A stretch of DNA of 33,039 bases. Origin: JAWLGW01 sp964569055 (GTDB lineage: Bacteria; Planctomycetota; J058). The stretch spans positions 1 to 33,039 of the forward strand of contig CAZMSZ010000036.1 of assembly GCA_964569055.1 (NCBI GenBank). Reading direction: 5' to 3'. A program made the position numbers and the translations under genes. Below are positions 23,696-33,039 of the stretch, in pieces. Below the pieces are notes generated by a model. That model was not told the origin of the DNA, made no database searches, and worked only from the letters and a program-made list of their open reading frames with translations. Position 1 is the stretch's first letter. Each line of letters starts with the position of its first letter.

Positions 23696-24658
23696 TCAGC
23701 GGACCGCGCACACCTCGAGGTGCTGCTTGGGCAGGTAGGCCTCGCGGAACTGGAAGCGGAGCCCGAGCTCGCGGAGCAGGCCGGCGAGGTCGCGACGTAG
23801 GTCCCCGCCCAAGTGCTTCAGCTCCAAGGCGCGGCGCCGCGCGTTGCCGCCGCCGTCGAGCAGCTCGGCGAACTCGGGGTGCCGCTCGAGGCCCGCGGCG
23901 ACCTGCGCCACCGCTTCGCGATCGAAGTCGTTGAGGAAGATCACCCACGGTCGCCCCTGCGCGCGAGCGCGCGCGGGCGCGCGCGCCACCGCTGGTGCAC
24001 TCGCGGCGTGCGCCGCTCCCTCCTCGCCCGCGCGGGCGTCCTCACGCGCGTCCGGACGCGCGACCACGGCCTCCGCGGCGGCGGGCGAGTCCGGGGGGTG
24101 CGGCTCGCCGGTGACGCGCGCGTTCGCCGCCTCGGCTTCGTCGCCGCGGGTCGTCGCAGCGCGGTCGCCGGCGACGGCGCCGGCCAGCGCCGCGTCGGCC
24201 GCCTGGCTCCACGCGGCGTCCGCCGCCTCGTCGGCGCCCGCCGCCGAGCGCGCCGCCACGGCGGCCTCGTCGCCGGCGGCCGCGCCGGCCACCGCCGCCT
24301 CCGCGGCGTTGCCCCAGGCGGCGTCGGCCGCCTCGGCCGCGCTGTCGTGCCAGCGCTCCGCCTCGAGCGCCTCCTTGCGCGCGGCGCGCGCGGCCAGCGT
24401 CGCGGCGGCCGCGCCGTCCCACGCCTCGCGATCGGCGGCGCGCGCGCGCTCGGCCGCCTGCTCGGCCGCCTCCGCGGCGGCCTCCGCGCGGGCCAGCGCG
24501 GGCGCCTCGTCGCCGACCTCGTGCAGGTCGATCCGCGCGGTCGGCGCGCGCGTGGGCCGCTCGAGCCGCGCTCGCGGCTGCTCGTCCTTGGTTGAGGTCG
24601 CGCTGCACCCGCACAGCGCCGCGACGATCAGCCAGCTCCCGCGCGCGAACCTGTTCAT
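23696..24658 (-). CDS. Ala-rich repeat lipoprotein with shared C-terminal domain
   Basis: A protein of 320 residues starting at the ATG at 24656-24658, with GGAGG about eight bases upstream. The signal is LIVAALCGC, so a lipoprotein anchored at Cys19 is probable, although Cys at the -2 position is unusual. Residues about 55-185 are extremely Ala-rich and helical, with heptad-like and longer repeats: two units of about 37 residues contain EAADAAWxxAAxAAxAGAxAGD (written as pattern). A Pro/Ala linker precedes the last 86 residues (235-320), the shared domain (VIFLNDF, HPEFAELL, LGGDLRRDL, FREAYLPK). The layout suggests a lipid-anchored Ala-rich stalk that presents the domain across the envelope, like Lpp-type spacers. 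It lies 121 bases upstream of the kinase gene in the same direction and may belong to its operon. Confidence 0.8.
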   Translation of the reverse strand: MNRFARGSWLIVAALCGCSATSTKDEQPRARLERPTRAPTARIDLHEVGDEAPALARAEAAAEAAEQAAERARAADREAWDGAAAATLAARAARKEALEAERWHDSAAEAADAAWGNAAEAAVAGAAAGDEAAVAARSAAGADEAADAAWSQAADAALAGAVAGDRAATTRGDEAEAANARVTGEPHPPDSPAAAEAVVARPDAREDARAGEEGAAHAASAPAVARAPARARAQGRPWVIFLNDFDREAVAQVAAGLERHPEFAELLDGGGNARRRALELKHLGGDLRRDLAGLLRELGLRFQFREAYLPKQHLEVCAVR

Positions 24659-24837
24659 TCGTCGGCCTCCGCGATGGGCGTGAACAGGACGGACGACGCA
24701 GGTCCGCGGCGCGCGATTCAGCGAAGCGCTGCCCGCCCGGCCATCGCCGCTGGGGTTATCGCGGCCCGTGGCGCGGCGCGCCGCGGGGTGCCACCTTGCT
24801 GCGAGACGCACGCGCCTCGAACGAGGCAGAGGTCTCC

Positions 24838-25527
24838 ATGGAGCGGTTCGGCACGGTACGGTCGGCGTCGCTTCTGTTGGCGGCGCTCGTTTGGTTCCTT
24901 CCGAGCTCGGCGCAGGCCGACGACGGCTGCGGGCGCTGCCGCGAGGCGGCGAAGGTGGTGGACGAGCTCCGCTGCTCCGAGTGCGTGGGCGACGAGGCGT
25001 GCGACGCGTGCGCCGCGCGCGCCGAGGCGCTGCGGCCCAAGGTCGCCTGCGCCTCGTGCTCGGACGAGGCGGCGTGCGAGGCGTGCGCGGTGGAGGAGGG
25101 GAAGTGCGTGCGCTGCGCCGCGGAGGCGGCGGTCGCGGCGCGGATCTACTGCGGCGACGCCTGCGAGCAGGCCAAGTCCCCCTGCGAGAAGTGCCAGGAG
25201 CTGCGCAAGCTCGTGGGCGTGGTGTGCATGGCCTGCAAGGGGAAGGCGGAGACGGTCAGCGAGGTGACGACCTCGGCGGCGAAGCTGGGCTCGTTCCTCG
25301 CGGGCTGGTTCAAGTTCAAGCTGCAGGGCGTGAACGGCAACGCCGAGGGGCAGCGCACGGTCAAGGGCAAGGTCGTCCTGCTCGCGGCCGACGGCTCCGA
25401 GGTGGGCTCGGGGACGATCTACCTCGAGGTGCCCGCCGGCGAGACCGTGACCCGCGTGATCACGATCAAGGAGAAGGGCGCCTGGACCGACTTCAAGGTG
25501 ATCGTGGAGAAGGTCTTCGACTTCTAA
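24838..25527 (+). CDS. Secreted CxxC-array protein with C-terminal beta-sandwich
   Basis: A protein of 229 residues starting at the ATG at 24838 with AGAGGT upstream. A Sec signal ends near AQA-DD (residue 27). Residues 30-134 contain 18 Cys, nearly all in pairs: C31/C34, C46/C49, C55/C58, C71/C74, C80/C83, C90/C93, C116/C119 and C130/C133, plus C105 and C109 four apart. None is followed by His, so these are not c-type haem sites. Zinc knuckles, iron-sulfur sites or a disulfide ladder are possible. The C-terminal domain (about 150-229) is all-beta and matches the 98-residue protein at 13956-14252 (VKGKVVLLAADG, TIYLEVPAGETV, terminal Asp-Phe). It is divergent from the Ala-rich lipoprotein gene, with 179 bases between. 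Function unknown. Confidence 0.85.
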   Translation: MERFGTVRSASLLLAALVWFLPSSAQADDGCGRCREAAKVVDELRCSECVGDEACDACAARAEALRPKVACASCSDEAACEACAVEEGKCVRCAAEAAVAARIYCGDACEQAKSPCEKCQELRKLVGVVCMACKGKAETVSEVTTSAAKLGSFLAGWFKFKLQGVNGNAEGQRTVKGKVVLLAADGSEVGSGTIYLEVPAGETVTRVITIKEKGAWTDFKVIVEKVFDF

Positions 25528-25581
25528 TCCGGATGTTTCACGATGCGCGAGCGTCCTGCGCCATCGGAAGCTCAGGATCGA

Positions 25582-25707
25582 GCGCAGAGAGCGCATAGAC
25601 CGCAGAGATCGGAGACGAGCACGAGTCGATTGGAATCGGCGGCTCGAAGCGCTCGCCCTGCGCGAACCGACTTCAGCGCACCTCTGCGTTCTCGGCGACC
25701 TCTGCGC
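25582..25707. repeat. Imperfect inverted repeat of CGCAGAG motifs
   Basis: The left arm (25582-25608) carries GCGCAGAG then CGCAGAG. The right arm (25681-25707) is its imperfect inverse, CCTCTGCG then CCTCTGCGC. About 20 of 27 positions pair, with a roughly 72-base centre. It fills most of the 250-base gap after the CxxC-array gene. CGCAGAG-rich intergenic repeats of this kind are known to me from several GC-rich bacterial genomes. It may be a small non-coding mobile repeat; no terminal transposase is present. Confidence 0.55.
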
Positions 25708-25777
25708 GGAGATCGCTCGTTTGCGCGGGTCGAGGGCGGTCCGCCGTCGAAGATCCCGGCTAACGGCCCATTGACGG

Positions 25778-25996
25778 CTAGTTCGCGTCGGGCTCGTCGT
25801 CGGCGGCGACGCGGAGGAGCTCGGCGGGGACGCGGGGGGCCGGGGTGAGGTGGAGGCGCCACTCGGCCTGGGACCAGCGCTCGACCGCGCCGCAGGTGCG
25901 GCAGCGGACGCGCCAGCGGTAGCTGTCGTCGTCGCCGTAGTCTTCGACGTGCGGCTTGGGGTGGCCGCACAGGAGTTGACGGATCCGATTGGTCAT
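25778..25996 (-). CDS. Small zinc-ribbon protein
   Basis: A protein of 72 residues, starting at the ATG at 25994-25996 with GGGGAG three to four bases upstream (close spacing). It has no signal peptide. CGHPKPH (10-16) and CRTC (32-35) could form one zinc site. Between them is an acidic and aromatic stretch, DYGDDDSYRWRVRC, and after them WSQAEWRLHL. I do not recognise a named family. The zinc-ribbon reading is inferred from Cys/His spacing. It is a lone minus-strand gene between plus-strand genes. The good ribosome binding site and coherent motif support a real gene despite its size. Confidence 0.6.
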   Translation of the reverse strand: MTNRIRQLLCGHPKPHVEDYGDDDSYRWRVRCRTCGAVERWSQAEWRLHLTPAPRVPAELLRVAADDEPDAN

Positions 25997-26102
25997 GGGC
26001 TCCCCGTCCCAGTGCCACGAAAGTGTAAGCGATGGGTGGGGCGAGGGGCGAACACGCTCTGGGGATTGCGCTGTAAATCGCGCGTTTGCTGGCGCTTAGC
26101 GC

Positions 26103-26130
26103 TTGACGTCGGCCAGGGGGCGCCTAGGAT
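26103..26130 (+). promoter_or_regulatory. Probable promoter of the peptide-transporter operon
   Basis: A TTGACG -35 (26103-26108) and a TAGGAT -10 (26125-26130) are separated by 16 bases, followed by a leader of about 40 bases to the ATG at 26177. Each hexamer has five or four matches to consensus. It is the only such pair I see in the 180 bases ahead of the binding-protein gene. Confidence 0.6.
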
Positions 26131-26176
26131 ACGCGCCTTCGCGGCGGCCCCCGGGTCGCCCTCCCGAGGTGCCCCC

Positions 26177-28366
26177 ATGCGTTCGCGCGCGTTCGCCGCC
26201 TCGCTGGCGCTGCTCCTGGCGTGCTCGCCGCTCGGCTGGGCGGCGGACGACGTGGAGCTGTCGGGCCCGGTCCCGGTCGACGCCTTCAACCCCGACGTGA
26301 CCGCGAAGGACGGGAGCGAGGGGCGTCCGGTGCGGGGCGGCGAGCTGCGGGTGCGCACGCCCGGCGACCCCAAGTCGATCAACCCGATCTGCGACAACGA
26401 CGCGCCCACGCGGCAGGTCTACCAGTACCTCAGCCACACGCTGGCTGGGCGCGACCGCGAGACGTTCGAGTGGCTGCCCGAGCTGGCGCGCTGGTGGGAG
26501 GTCCACGACACCGTCGACCTCGTGAGCGGCGAGCGGCTCATCGGCCGGGTGGTCGGCGAGGACGCCGAGACGTTGTCCTTCGGCGTGGGCGGCGGGCGCG
26601 TGACGTTCGTCGAGGCCGACCTCGACCGCTTCGAGCCCGAGGGGGGCGGCCCGGCGTTCCGGTTCGGCGCGGGCGCGCCGCTGCCCCGCGGCGTGCTCGG
26701 CCGCGTGATCCCGCGCGAAGGGACCGGCCTCCCGGAGGTGCGCGGCACGCTCGACCGCTACCCGGGCGGCCGCTACACGATCTGGGTGGAGCGGGCCCCG
26801 ACGGAGGTCCGGCGGATCCCGCAGGCCGAGATCGCCTACGCGCTCGAAGGGGAGGAGGGCGCCAAGCAGTCGGTCTCGGCCGTGCGGCGCGAGGCGGCGT
26901 TCGAGGTCCACCTGCGCGACGGGATCCGCTGGCACGACGGCAAGCCGTTCACCGCCGACGACGTGGTGTTCTCGTTCGACGTGATCATGAACCCCAACGT
27001 CGACGCGGCCGAGATGCGGCAGATGTTCAAGGACCTCGCCGAATACCGGAAGGTCGGCGAGCGCGCCGTCCACTTCCGCTTCTCGCGCCAGTACTTCAAC
27101 GCCTTCGGCAGCACGGTCGAGAGCGCCAAGATCTACCCGCGGCATCGCTTCCAGCCCGAGCTGTTCGAGGGCGACCCGGCGGGGTTCGGCAAGCACTTCA
27201 ACCAGCATCGCGACCACCAGGGGCCGATCGGCAACGGGCCCTACAAGTTCTCGCGCTGGGACCGCGGCCAGCTGGTGGAGATCGTGCGCAACGACGACTG
27301 GTGGGTGACGCCGAGCGGGCCCGACGGGCAGCGGACCTCGATCCTGCCCTGGTGGTCGCCCGACCAGCCCTACCTCGACCGGATCCGCTGGATCATCATC
27401 AACCTCGGTAACGCCTCGCTCAAGGCGCTGCGCAACGGCGAGATCGACGCCGACTTCGACGTCGAGCCGATCACCTTCCAGCAGGACGACACCAACGACG
27501 AGGCGTTCACCAGCCGCTACGTGCGGGCGCGCTTCCTCCAGCCGCTCTACACGTACATCGGCTGGAACCAGCAGCGGAAGGGGGTCGGCCCCGAGCGGCA
27601 GTTCTTCGCCGACGCCCGCGTGCGCACGGCCATGACGCTGTTGATCCCGCGCGAGCAGATCCTGCGCGAGATCCACGACGGGCTGGGCGAGATGGCGACG
27701 GGGCCGTTCTTCAAGCAGGGCCCGTTCTCCGACCCGACCGTGGTGCCGCTCGAGTCGAGCCTGCGGCGCGCCGAGCTCCTGCTCGACCAGGCGGGCTGGA
27801 TCGACCACGACGGCGACGGCGTGCGCGACCGCGACGGGGTGCGGTTCGAGTTCGAGTACCTGATCCACAACATGCGCGACTACCACCAGAAGATCGCCGA
27901 CATCATCAAGGAGTCGGTCGAGCGGGTGGGCGTGCGGATGCTGATCAAGAAGCTCGACTGGCCGGTGTTCGTGGAGACCGCGCTCGACCAGCGCTTCGAC
28001 GCCGTGCGCTTCGCCTGGGGCGAGCCTTCGTGCATAGACGCCGACCCGTTCCAGATCTGGCACAGCAGCCAGGGGAGCGGCCGCGGCTCGAACTACGTCT
28101 CCTACAGCAACCCCGAGGTCGACCGGCTGATCGTCGAGGCCCGCCGCGAGCTCGACGTGCTGAAGCGGCAGGTGCTCTTGCGGAAGATCCACCGGATCCT
28201 CTACCGCGACCAGCCCTACACGTTCATGTTCAACCTCGAGGCGCTGTACTTCTACGCGCGCAAGTTCCGCGGGGTGAAGCTGTACATCATCGGCGAGGAC
28301 CCGTTCGACTGGACCGAGTGGTACGTGCCCGCCGAGCTGCAGGCCAAGCCCGCCGGGGGGTCCTGA
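26177..28366 (+). CDS. Peptide ABC transporter substrate-binding protein with inserted domain
   Basis: A family-5 (DppA/OppA-type) extracytoplasmic solute-binding protein of 729 residues, clearly longer than the usual 500-600. The ATG at 26177 follows CCCGAGGT. The signal ends near GWA-AD; LLLAC offers an alternative lipid anchor at Cys16. Family marks are VHLRDGIRWHDGKPFTADDV (244-263), IGNGPYKFSRW, and a C-terminal WTEWYVP. Between WEVHD (107-111) and the LRDGIRWHDG motif about 127 residues are inserted (roughly 112-238). They form two small beta-barrel-like units of the type SGERLIGRVVGEDAETLSF, a pattern seen as stand-alone domains in planctomycete proteins. The insertion may add a docking surface. 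It leads the operon with both permeases and the ATPase. Likely ligand: peptides or nickel, not decidable. Confidence 0.93.
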   Translation: MRSRAFAASLALLLACSPLGWAADDVELSGPVPVDAFNPDVTAKDGSEGRPVRGGELRVRTPGDPKSINPICDNDAPTRQVYQYLSHTLAGRDRETFEWLPELARWWEVHDTVDLVSGERLIGRVVGEDAETLSFGVGGGRVTFVEADLDRFEPEGGGPAFRFGAGAPLPRGVLGRVIPREGTGLPEVRGTLDRYPGGRYTIWVERAPTEVRRIPQAEIAYALEGEEGAKQSVSAVRREAAFEVHLRDGIRWHDGKPFTADDVVFSFDVIMNPNVDAAEMRQMFKDLAEYRKVGERAVHFRFSRQYFNAFGSTVESAKIYPRHRFQPELFEGDPAGFGKHFNQHRDHQGPIGNGPYKFSRWDRGQLVEIVRNDDWWVTPSGPDGQRTSILPWWSPDQPYLDRIRWIIINLGNASLKALRNGEIDADFDVEPITFQQDDTNDEAFTSRYVRARFLQPLYTYIGWNQQRKGVGPERQFFADARVRTAMTLLIPREQILREIHDGLGEMATGPFFKQGPFSDPTVVPLESSLRRAELLLDQAGWIDHDGDGVRDRDGVRFEFEYLIHNMRDYHQKIADIIKESVERVGVRMLIKKLDWPVFVETALDQRFDAVRFAWGEPSCIDADPFQIWHSSQGSGRGSNYVSYSNPEVDRLIVEARRELDVLKRQVLLRKIHRILYRDQPYTFMFNLEALYFYARKFRGVKLYIIGEDPFDWTEWYVPAELQAKPAGGS

Positions 28367-28369
28367 GCC

Positions 28370-30381
<2,012 letters not shown>

Positions 30382-30382
<1 letters not shown>

Positions 30383-32385
30383 TGAGCGCGCCCGACCCGC
30401 CGCTCGCGCCGAGCGGCCCCGCTCCCCAGACGCCCGCCCCGCCGCCCGCGGGCGCCGACCCCGCGGCGGCCGGCGGCGACAGCAACTGGGCGATCGCCTG
30501 GCGTCAGTTCCAGAAGAACCGGCTCGCCATGGCCGGCGTGGTCGTGGTGTCGCTCCTCGCGGCCATGGCCGTGTTCGCCCCGCTCCTCGCGAACGGGCGC
30601 CCGCTCTACGTGCGGGCCTACCTGTCCCACCTCTACGACAACGAGGTGGCGGCGTTCCTCGACTGGGACGAGCGGCTGCGGGCCGAGGCGCGCGCGCTGC
30701 GCGGCGCCGCCCTGCCGGCGCGCGAGCGCCCCGCCGCGCTGGCCCGGCTCGAGCGCTACCGCGCGGGCCTCCCCGACGTGCTGACCCGCCTGGCCGACGC
30801 CCTCGACGCCGAGCGCGCCGCCCGGCTGCGCGAGCTGCGCGGCGCCTACGTGGACGCCCTCGGGGACGGCGCCCCCGAGGCGCTCGACCTCGGCGCGCTC
30901 GAGCAGATCGGCGCGAGCATCCGGGCGGACTTCTGCCGGCTGTCGCTGCCGACCGCCTACAAGGCCGCGGCCGGGCCCCTGCTCGAGGTCCCGCTCCTGC
31001 TCGAGCGCCTGCAGGAGGCGCCCGACCCTGCCCCGCTGAGGGAGCGCCTGGCCGCGCTCGGCGCCGGGCTCGAGGGCTCGCTGGTCGGGGTGCTCACGTT
31101 CCTCGAGGGGCCGGCTCGGGCCGAGCTCGTCGAGGCCGGCGCCGAGGCGACCCGCGCGCTGGGCTCGGCCGAGCTCGATCCGTCGGCCGTGAGCGGCGCG
31201 GTGCGGCGGCTGGAGCGCGCCCTGGACGCCGCCGCCGAGCGTCCGGTGCCCGCCGACCTGCAGCAGCTCCCGCTCGTGGCGCGCTGGCCCGCGATCGCCG
31301 CGCTCGGCGCGCTCGAGGTGTTCGCCATGACGCTCTACCTGGCGCTGGTGGCGCTCGTCGTGGCGCGGCGCTGGCTCCTGGCCCAGGCCCACCCCGGGCG
31401 GCTGGTGCTGCTCCTCGGACCGGGCGCGGCGGCCGCCGCCGCGCTCCTGTGGGCGCTCGCCGTGCCCTCGGTCGCGCCGCCCGCCGAGAGCCTCTACAAG
31501 AACCTCGCGGCCGAGCTGGCGGCCGCCCCCGACGGGGTGAGCGCGATCGTGTTCGCGCCGGTCCCCTTCGGCGAGAACGAGAACATCTACGCCGACCGGG
31601 TCACCCCGCCGGCCCTCGCCGAGGGCGACGAGCACCTCGCCAACCGCCTGCGCCGGCCCGGCGAGGCGAGCCTGTCGGCGGAGGCGGCCAGCGAGCGCCT
31701 CACGCGCCTGCGCAGCCACTGGCTGGGGACCGACGACAACGGGCGCGACGTGCTGTCCCGCCTGATCTACGGCTCGCGGATCTCGCTCTCGGTGGGGTTC
31801 GTGGCGGTCGGGATCTACGTGGCGATCGGGCTGGTGTTCGGCGCCCTGGCGGGCTTCTACGGCGGCTGGGTCGACAACGTGCTCATGCGCACGGCCGAGG
31901 TGGTCCAGTCCATCCCGAGCTTCTTCTTGATCATCACCGTGATCGCGGTGCTGCCGCCGTCGATCTGGACGATCATGTTGGTGATCGGCCTGACGCACTG
32001 GACCGAGGTCATGCGCCTGGTGCGCGGCGAGTTCCTCCGGCTCAAGTCGGAGGACTTCGTGACCGCCGGGCGCGCGCTCGGCTTCACCTCCATGCGGGTG
32101 GTGTTCCGCCACATCCTGCCCAACGCGCTGGGCCCGGTGTTCGTGGCGGCGACGTTCGGCGTGGCCGGGGCGATCCTGATCGAGAGCGCCCTCTCCTTCC
32201 TGGGCTTCGGCGTGCCGCAGCCCACCGCCTCGTGGGGCTCGGTGCTGAACGTCGCGTTCCAGCACGAGAAGGAGATGTGGTGGATCACGATCTTCCCGGG
32301 CGCGTTGATCTTCCTCACCATCACCGCCTACAACCTGGTCGGCGAGGGGCTGCGCGACGCCCTCGACCCCAAGCTGAGGCAGTAG
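30382..32385 (+). CDS. DppC-type permease with 320-residue insertion and extra membrane helices
   Basis: The second permease, 667 residues against a usual 290-310. The ATG at 30382 overlaps the previous stop. A Pro/Ala N-terminal tail (1-33) precedes the first helix (50-68). After FAPLLAN (65-71) about 320 residues are inserted before the family resumes at HWLGTDDNGRDVLSRLIYGS (446-465). The EAA loop EDFVTAGRALGFTSMRVVFR (557-576) and the end motif NLVGEGLRDALDP are normal. The inserted part is helical and Ala/Leu/Arg rich, and contains two more hydrophobic segments (about 302-327 and 340-362) joined by a basic loop (ARRWLLAQAHPGR), so the insertion crosses the membrane twice. Its partner permease is enlarged at the equivalent loop. 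Confidence 0.93.
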
Positions 32386-32389
32386 CTCC

Positions 32390-33039
32390 ATGAGCACGAC
32401 GAACGGCCACGGCCAGAGCGCCACGCACGGCGGCGGGCAGCCCGTCACCCAGGGCGGACCCGTCCTGGAGCTGCGCGGGCTGCGCACCTACTTCGACACC
32501 GAGGAGGGCACGGTCAAGGCGGTCGACGGGGTCGACCTCTCGATCGGCCGCGGCGAGACCCTCGGGATCGTGGGCGAGTCGGGCTGCGGCAAGAGCGTGA
32601 CCGCCTACTCGATCATGCGCCTGATCCCCGACCCGCCCGGGCGGATCGCGGGGGGCGAGATCCTGTTCGAGGGCCACGACCTCGCGCGGATCTCCGAGGC
32701 GGAGATGCGCAAGATCCGGGGCAACCGGATCTCCATGATCTTCCAGGAGCCCATGAGCTCGCTGAACCCGGTCTACACCGTGGGCGACCAGATCACGGAG
32801 GCGATCATCCTCCACCAGAAGAAGACCCCGGCCGAGGCGCGCGAGCTGGCGCTCGAGATGATCCGGCAGGTCGGGATCCCGGCGCCCGAGAAGCGGATCG
32901 ACACCTACCCGCACGAGATGTCGGGCGGCATGAAGCAGCGCATCATGATCGCCATGGCGCTGGTGTGCCGGCCGCAGCTCCTGATCGCGGACGAGCCCAC
33001 CACCGCGCTCGACGTGACGATCCAGGCGCAGATCCTCGA
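32390..33039 (+). CDS. Peptide ABC transporter ATP-binding protein, cut by window end
   Basis: The ATPase of the Dpp/Opp-type importer, of which 216 residues are visible. The ATG at 32390 is four bases after the permease stop. After a polar 23-residue N-terminal tail rich in Gly/His/Gln the fold is standard: Walker A GESGCGKS, Q-loop FQEP, signature MSGGMKQR, Walker B LLIADEPTTALD. The gene runs off the right edge, so the C-terminal oligopeptide-ABC zinc or iron-sulfur region typical of DppD/OppD cannot be checked. A second ATPase (DppF-like) would be expected next, outside the window. Unlike the two permeases, this subunit shows no large insertion in the part seen. Confidence 0.95.
   Translation, partial: MSTTNGHGQSATHGGGQPVTQGGPVLELRGLRTYFDTEEGTVKAVDGVDLSIGRGETLGIVGESGCGKSVTAYSIMRLIPDPPGRIAGGEILFEGHDLARISEAEMRKIRGNRISMIFQEPMSSLNPVYTVGDQITEAIILHQKKTPAEARELALEMIRQVGIPAPEKRIDTYPHEMSGGMKQRIMIAMALVCRPQLLIADEPTTALDVTIQAQIL

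Noticed and set aside
24838..25527. CxxC array as a multihaem cytochrome c
   Set aside because: None of the eight CxxC motifs is followed by His, so covalent haem c attachment is not expected.

Overview
The window is about 73% GC bacterial DNA from a Gram-negative-type organism. Many proteins carry Sec or lipoprotein signals, and there is a BamE-like lipoprotein and a BamB-like propeller. Several traits suggest a planctomycete or a relative: a prepilin with the GFTLIELL N-terminus and an H-X9-D motif near the C-terminus, a Hanks-type kinase fused to a formylglycine-generating-enzyme-like (FGE-sulfatase) domain, small zinc-ribbon proteins, and core transporter proteins with large insertions. 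Myxococcota is the main alternative. No rRNA, tRNA, insertion sequence, phage gene or CRISPR array was found. Long open frames antisense to real genes are GC-driven shadows and are left out.

Layout. (1) 186-2615 (-): surface lipoprotein with a seven-kelch propeller, two IPT/TIG domains and a C-terminal beta-sandwich. (2) 3017-5911 (+): tightly coupled ABC-2 exporter operon (ATPase, permease, anchored helical protein). (3) 6009-9529 (-): discoidin-domain secreted protein, ThiF/MoeB-type E1 enzyme, and a pseudopilin with a clear terminator. (4) 9888-12395 (+): a consensus sigma70-type promoter drives a secreted CxxC protein, a small helical protein and a PQQ-propeller lipoprotein. (5) 12402-14252 (-): a secreted 472-residue protein and a 98-residue beta-sandwich protein. 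(6) 14454-15656 (+): zinc-ribbon/TM/TPR protein, followed by a repeat-rich spacer. (7) 15960-24658 (-): seven co-directional genes for envelope proteins around a tandem-kinase/FGE receptor. (8) 24838-25527 (+): secreted protein with an array of CxxC pairs. (9) 25778-25996 (-): tiny zinc-ribbon protein. (10) 26177 to the right edge (+): a peptide ABC importer (binding protein, two permeases, ATPase cut by the window end).

The most interesting part is 12.4-25.5 kb. A roughly 85-residue C-terminal domain recurs in four secreted or lipid-anchored proteins (12402-13820, 18474-18926, 19037-20452, 23696-24658), with a possible fifth copy (17428-18372). Two of these proteins flank the tandem-kinase gene directly. 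A different C-terminal beta-sandwich is shared by the 98-residue protein at 13956 and the CxxC-array protein at 24838. Together these look like an expanded, locally duplicated envelope system with a transmembrane kinase at its centre. Its function is unknown to me. The second unusual feature is the peptide transporter. Its binding protein and both permeases carry large insertions (about 127, 345 and 320 residues) at defined points outside the conserved catalytic and translocation motifs.
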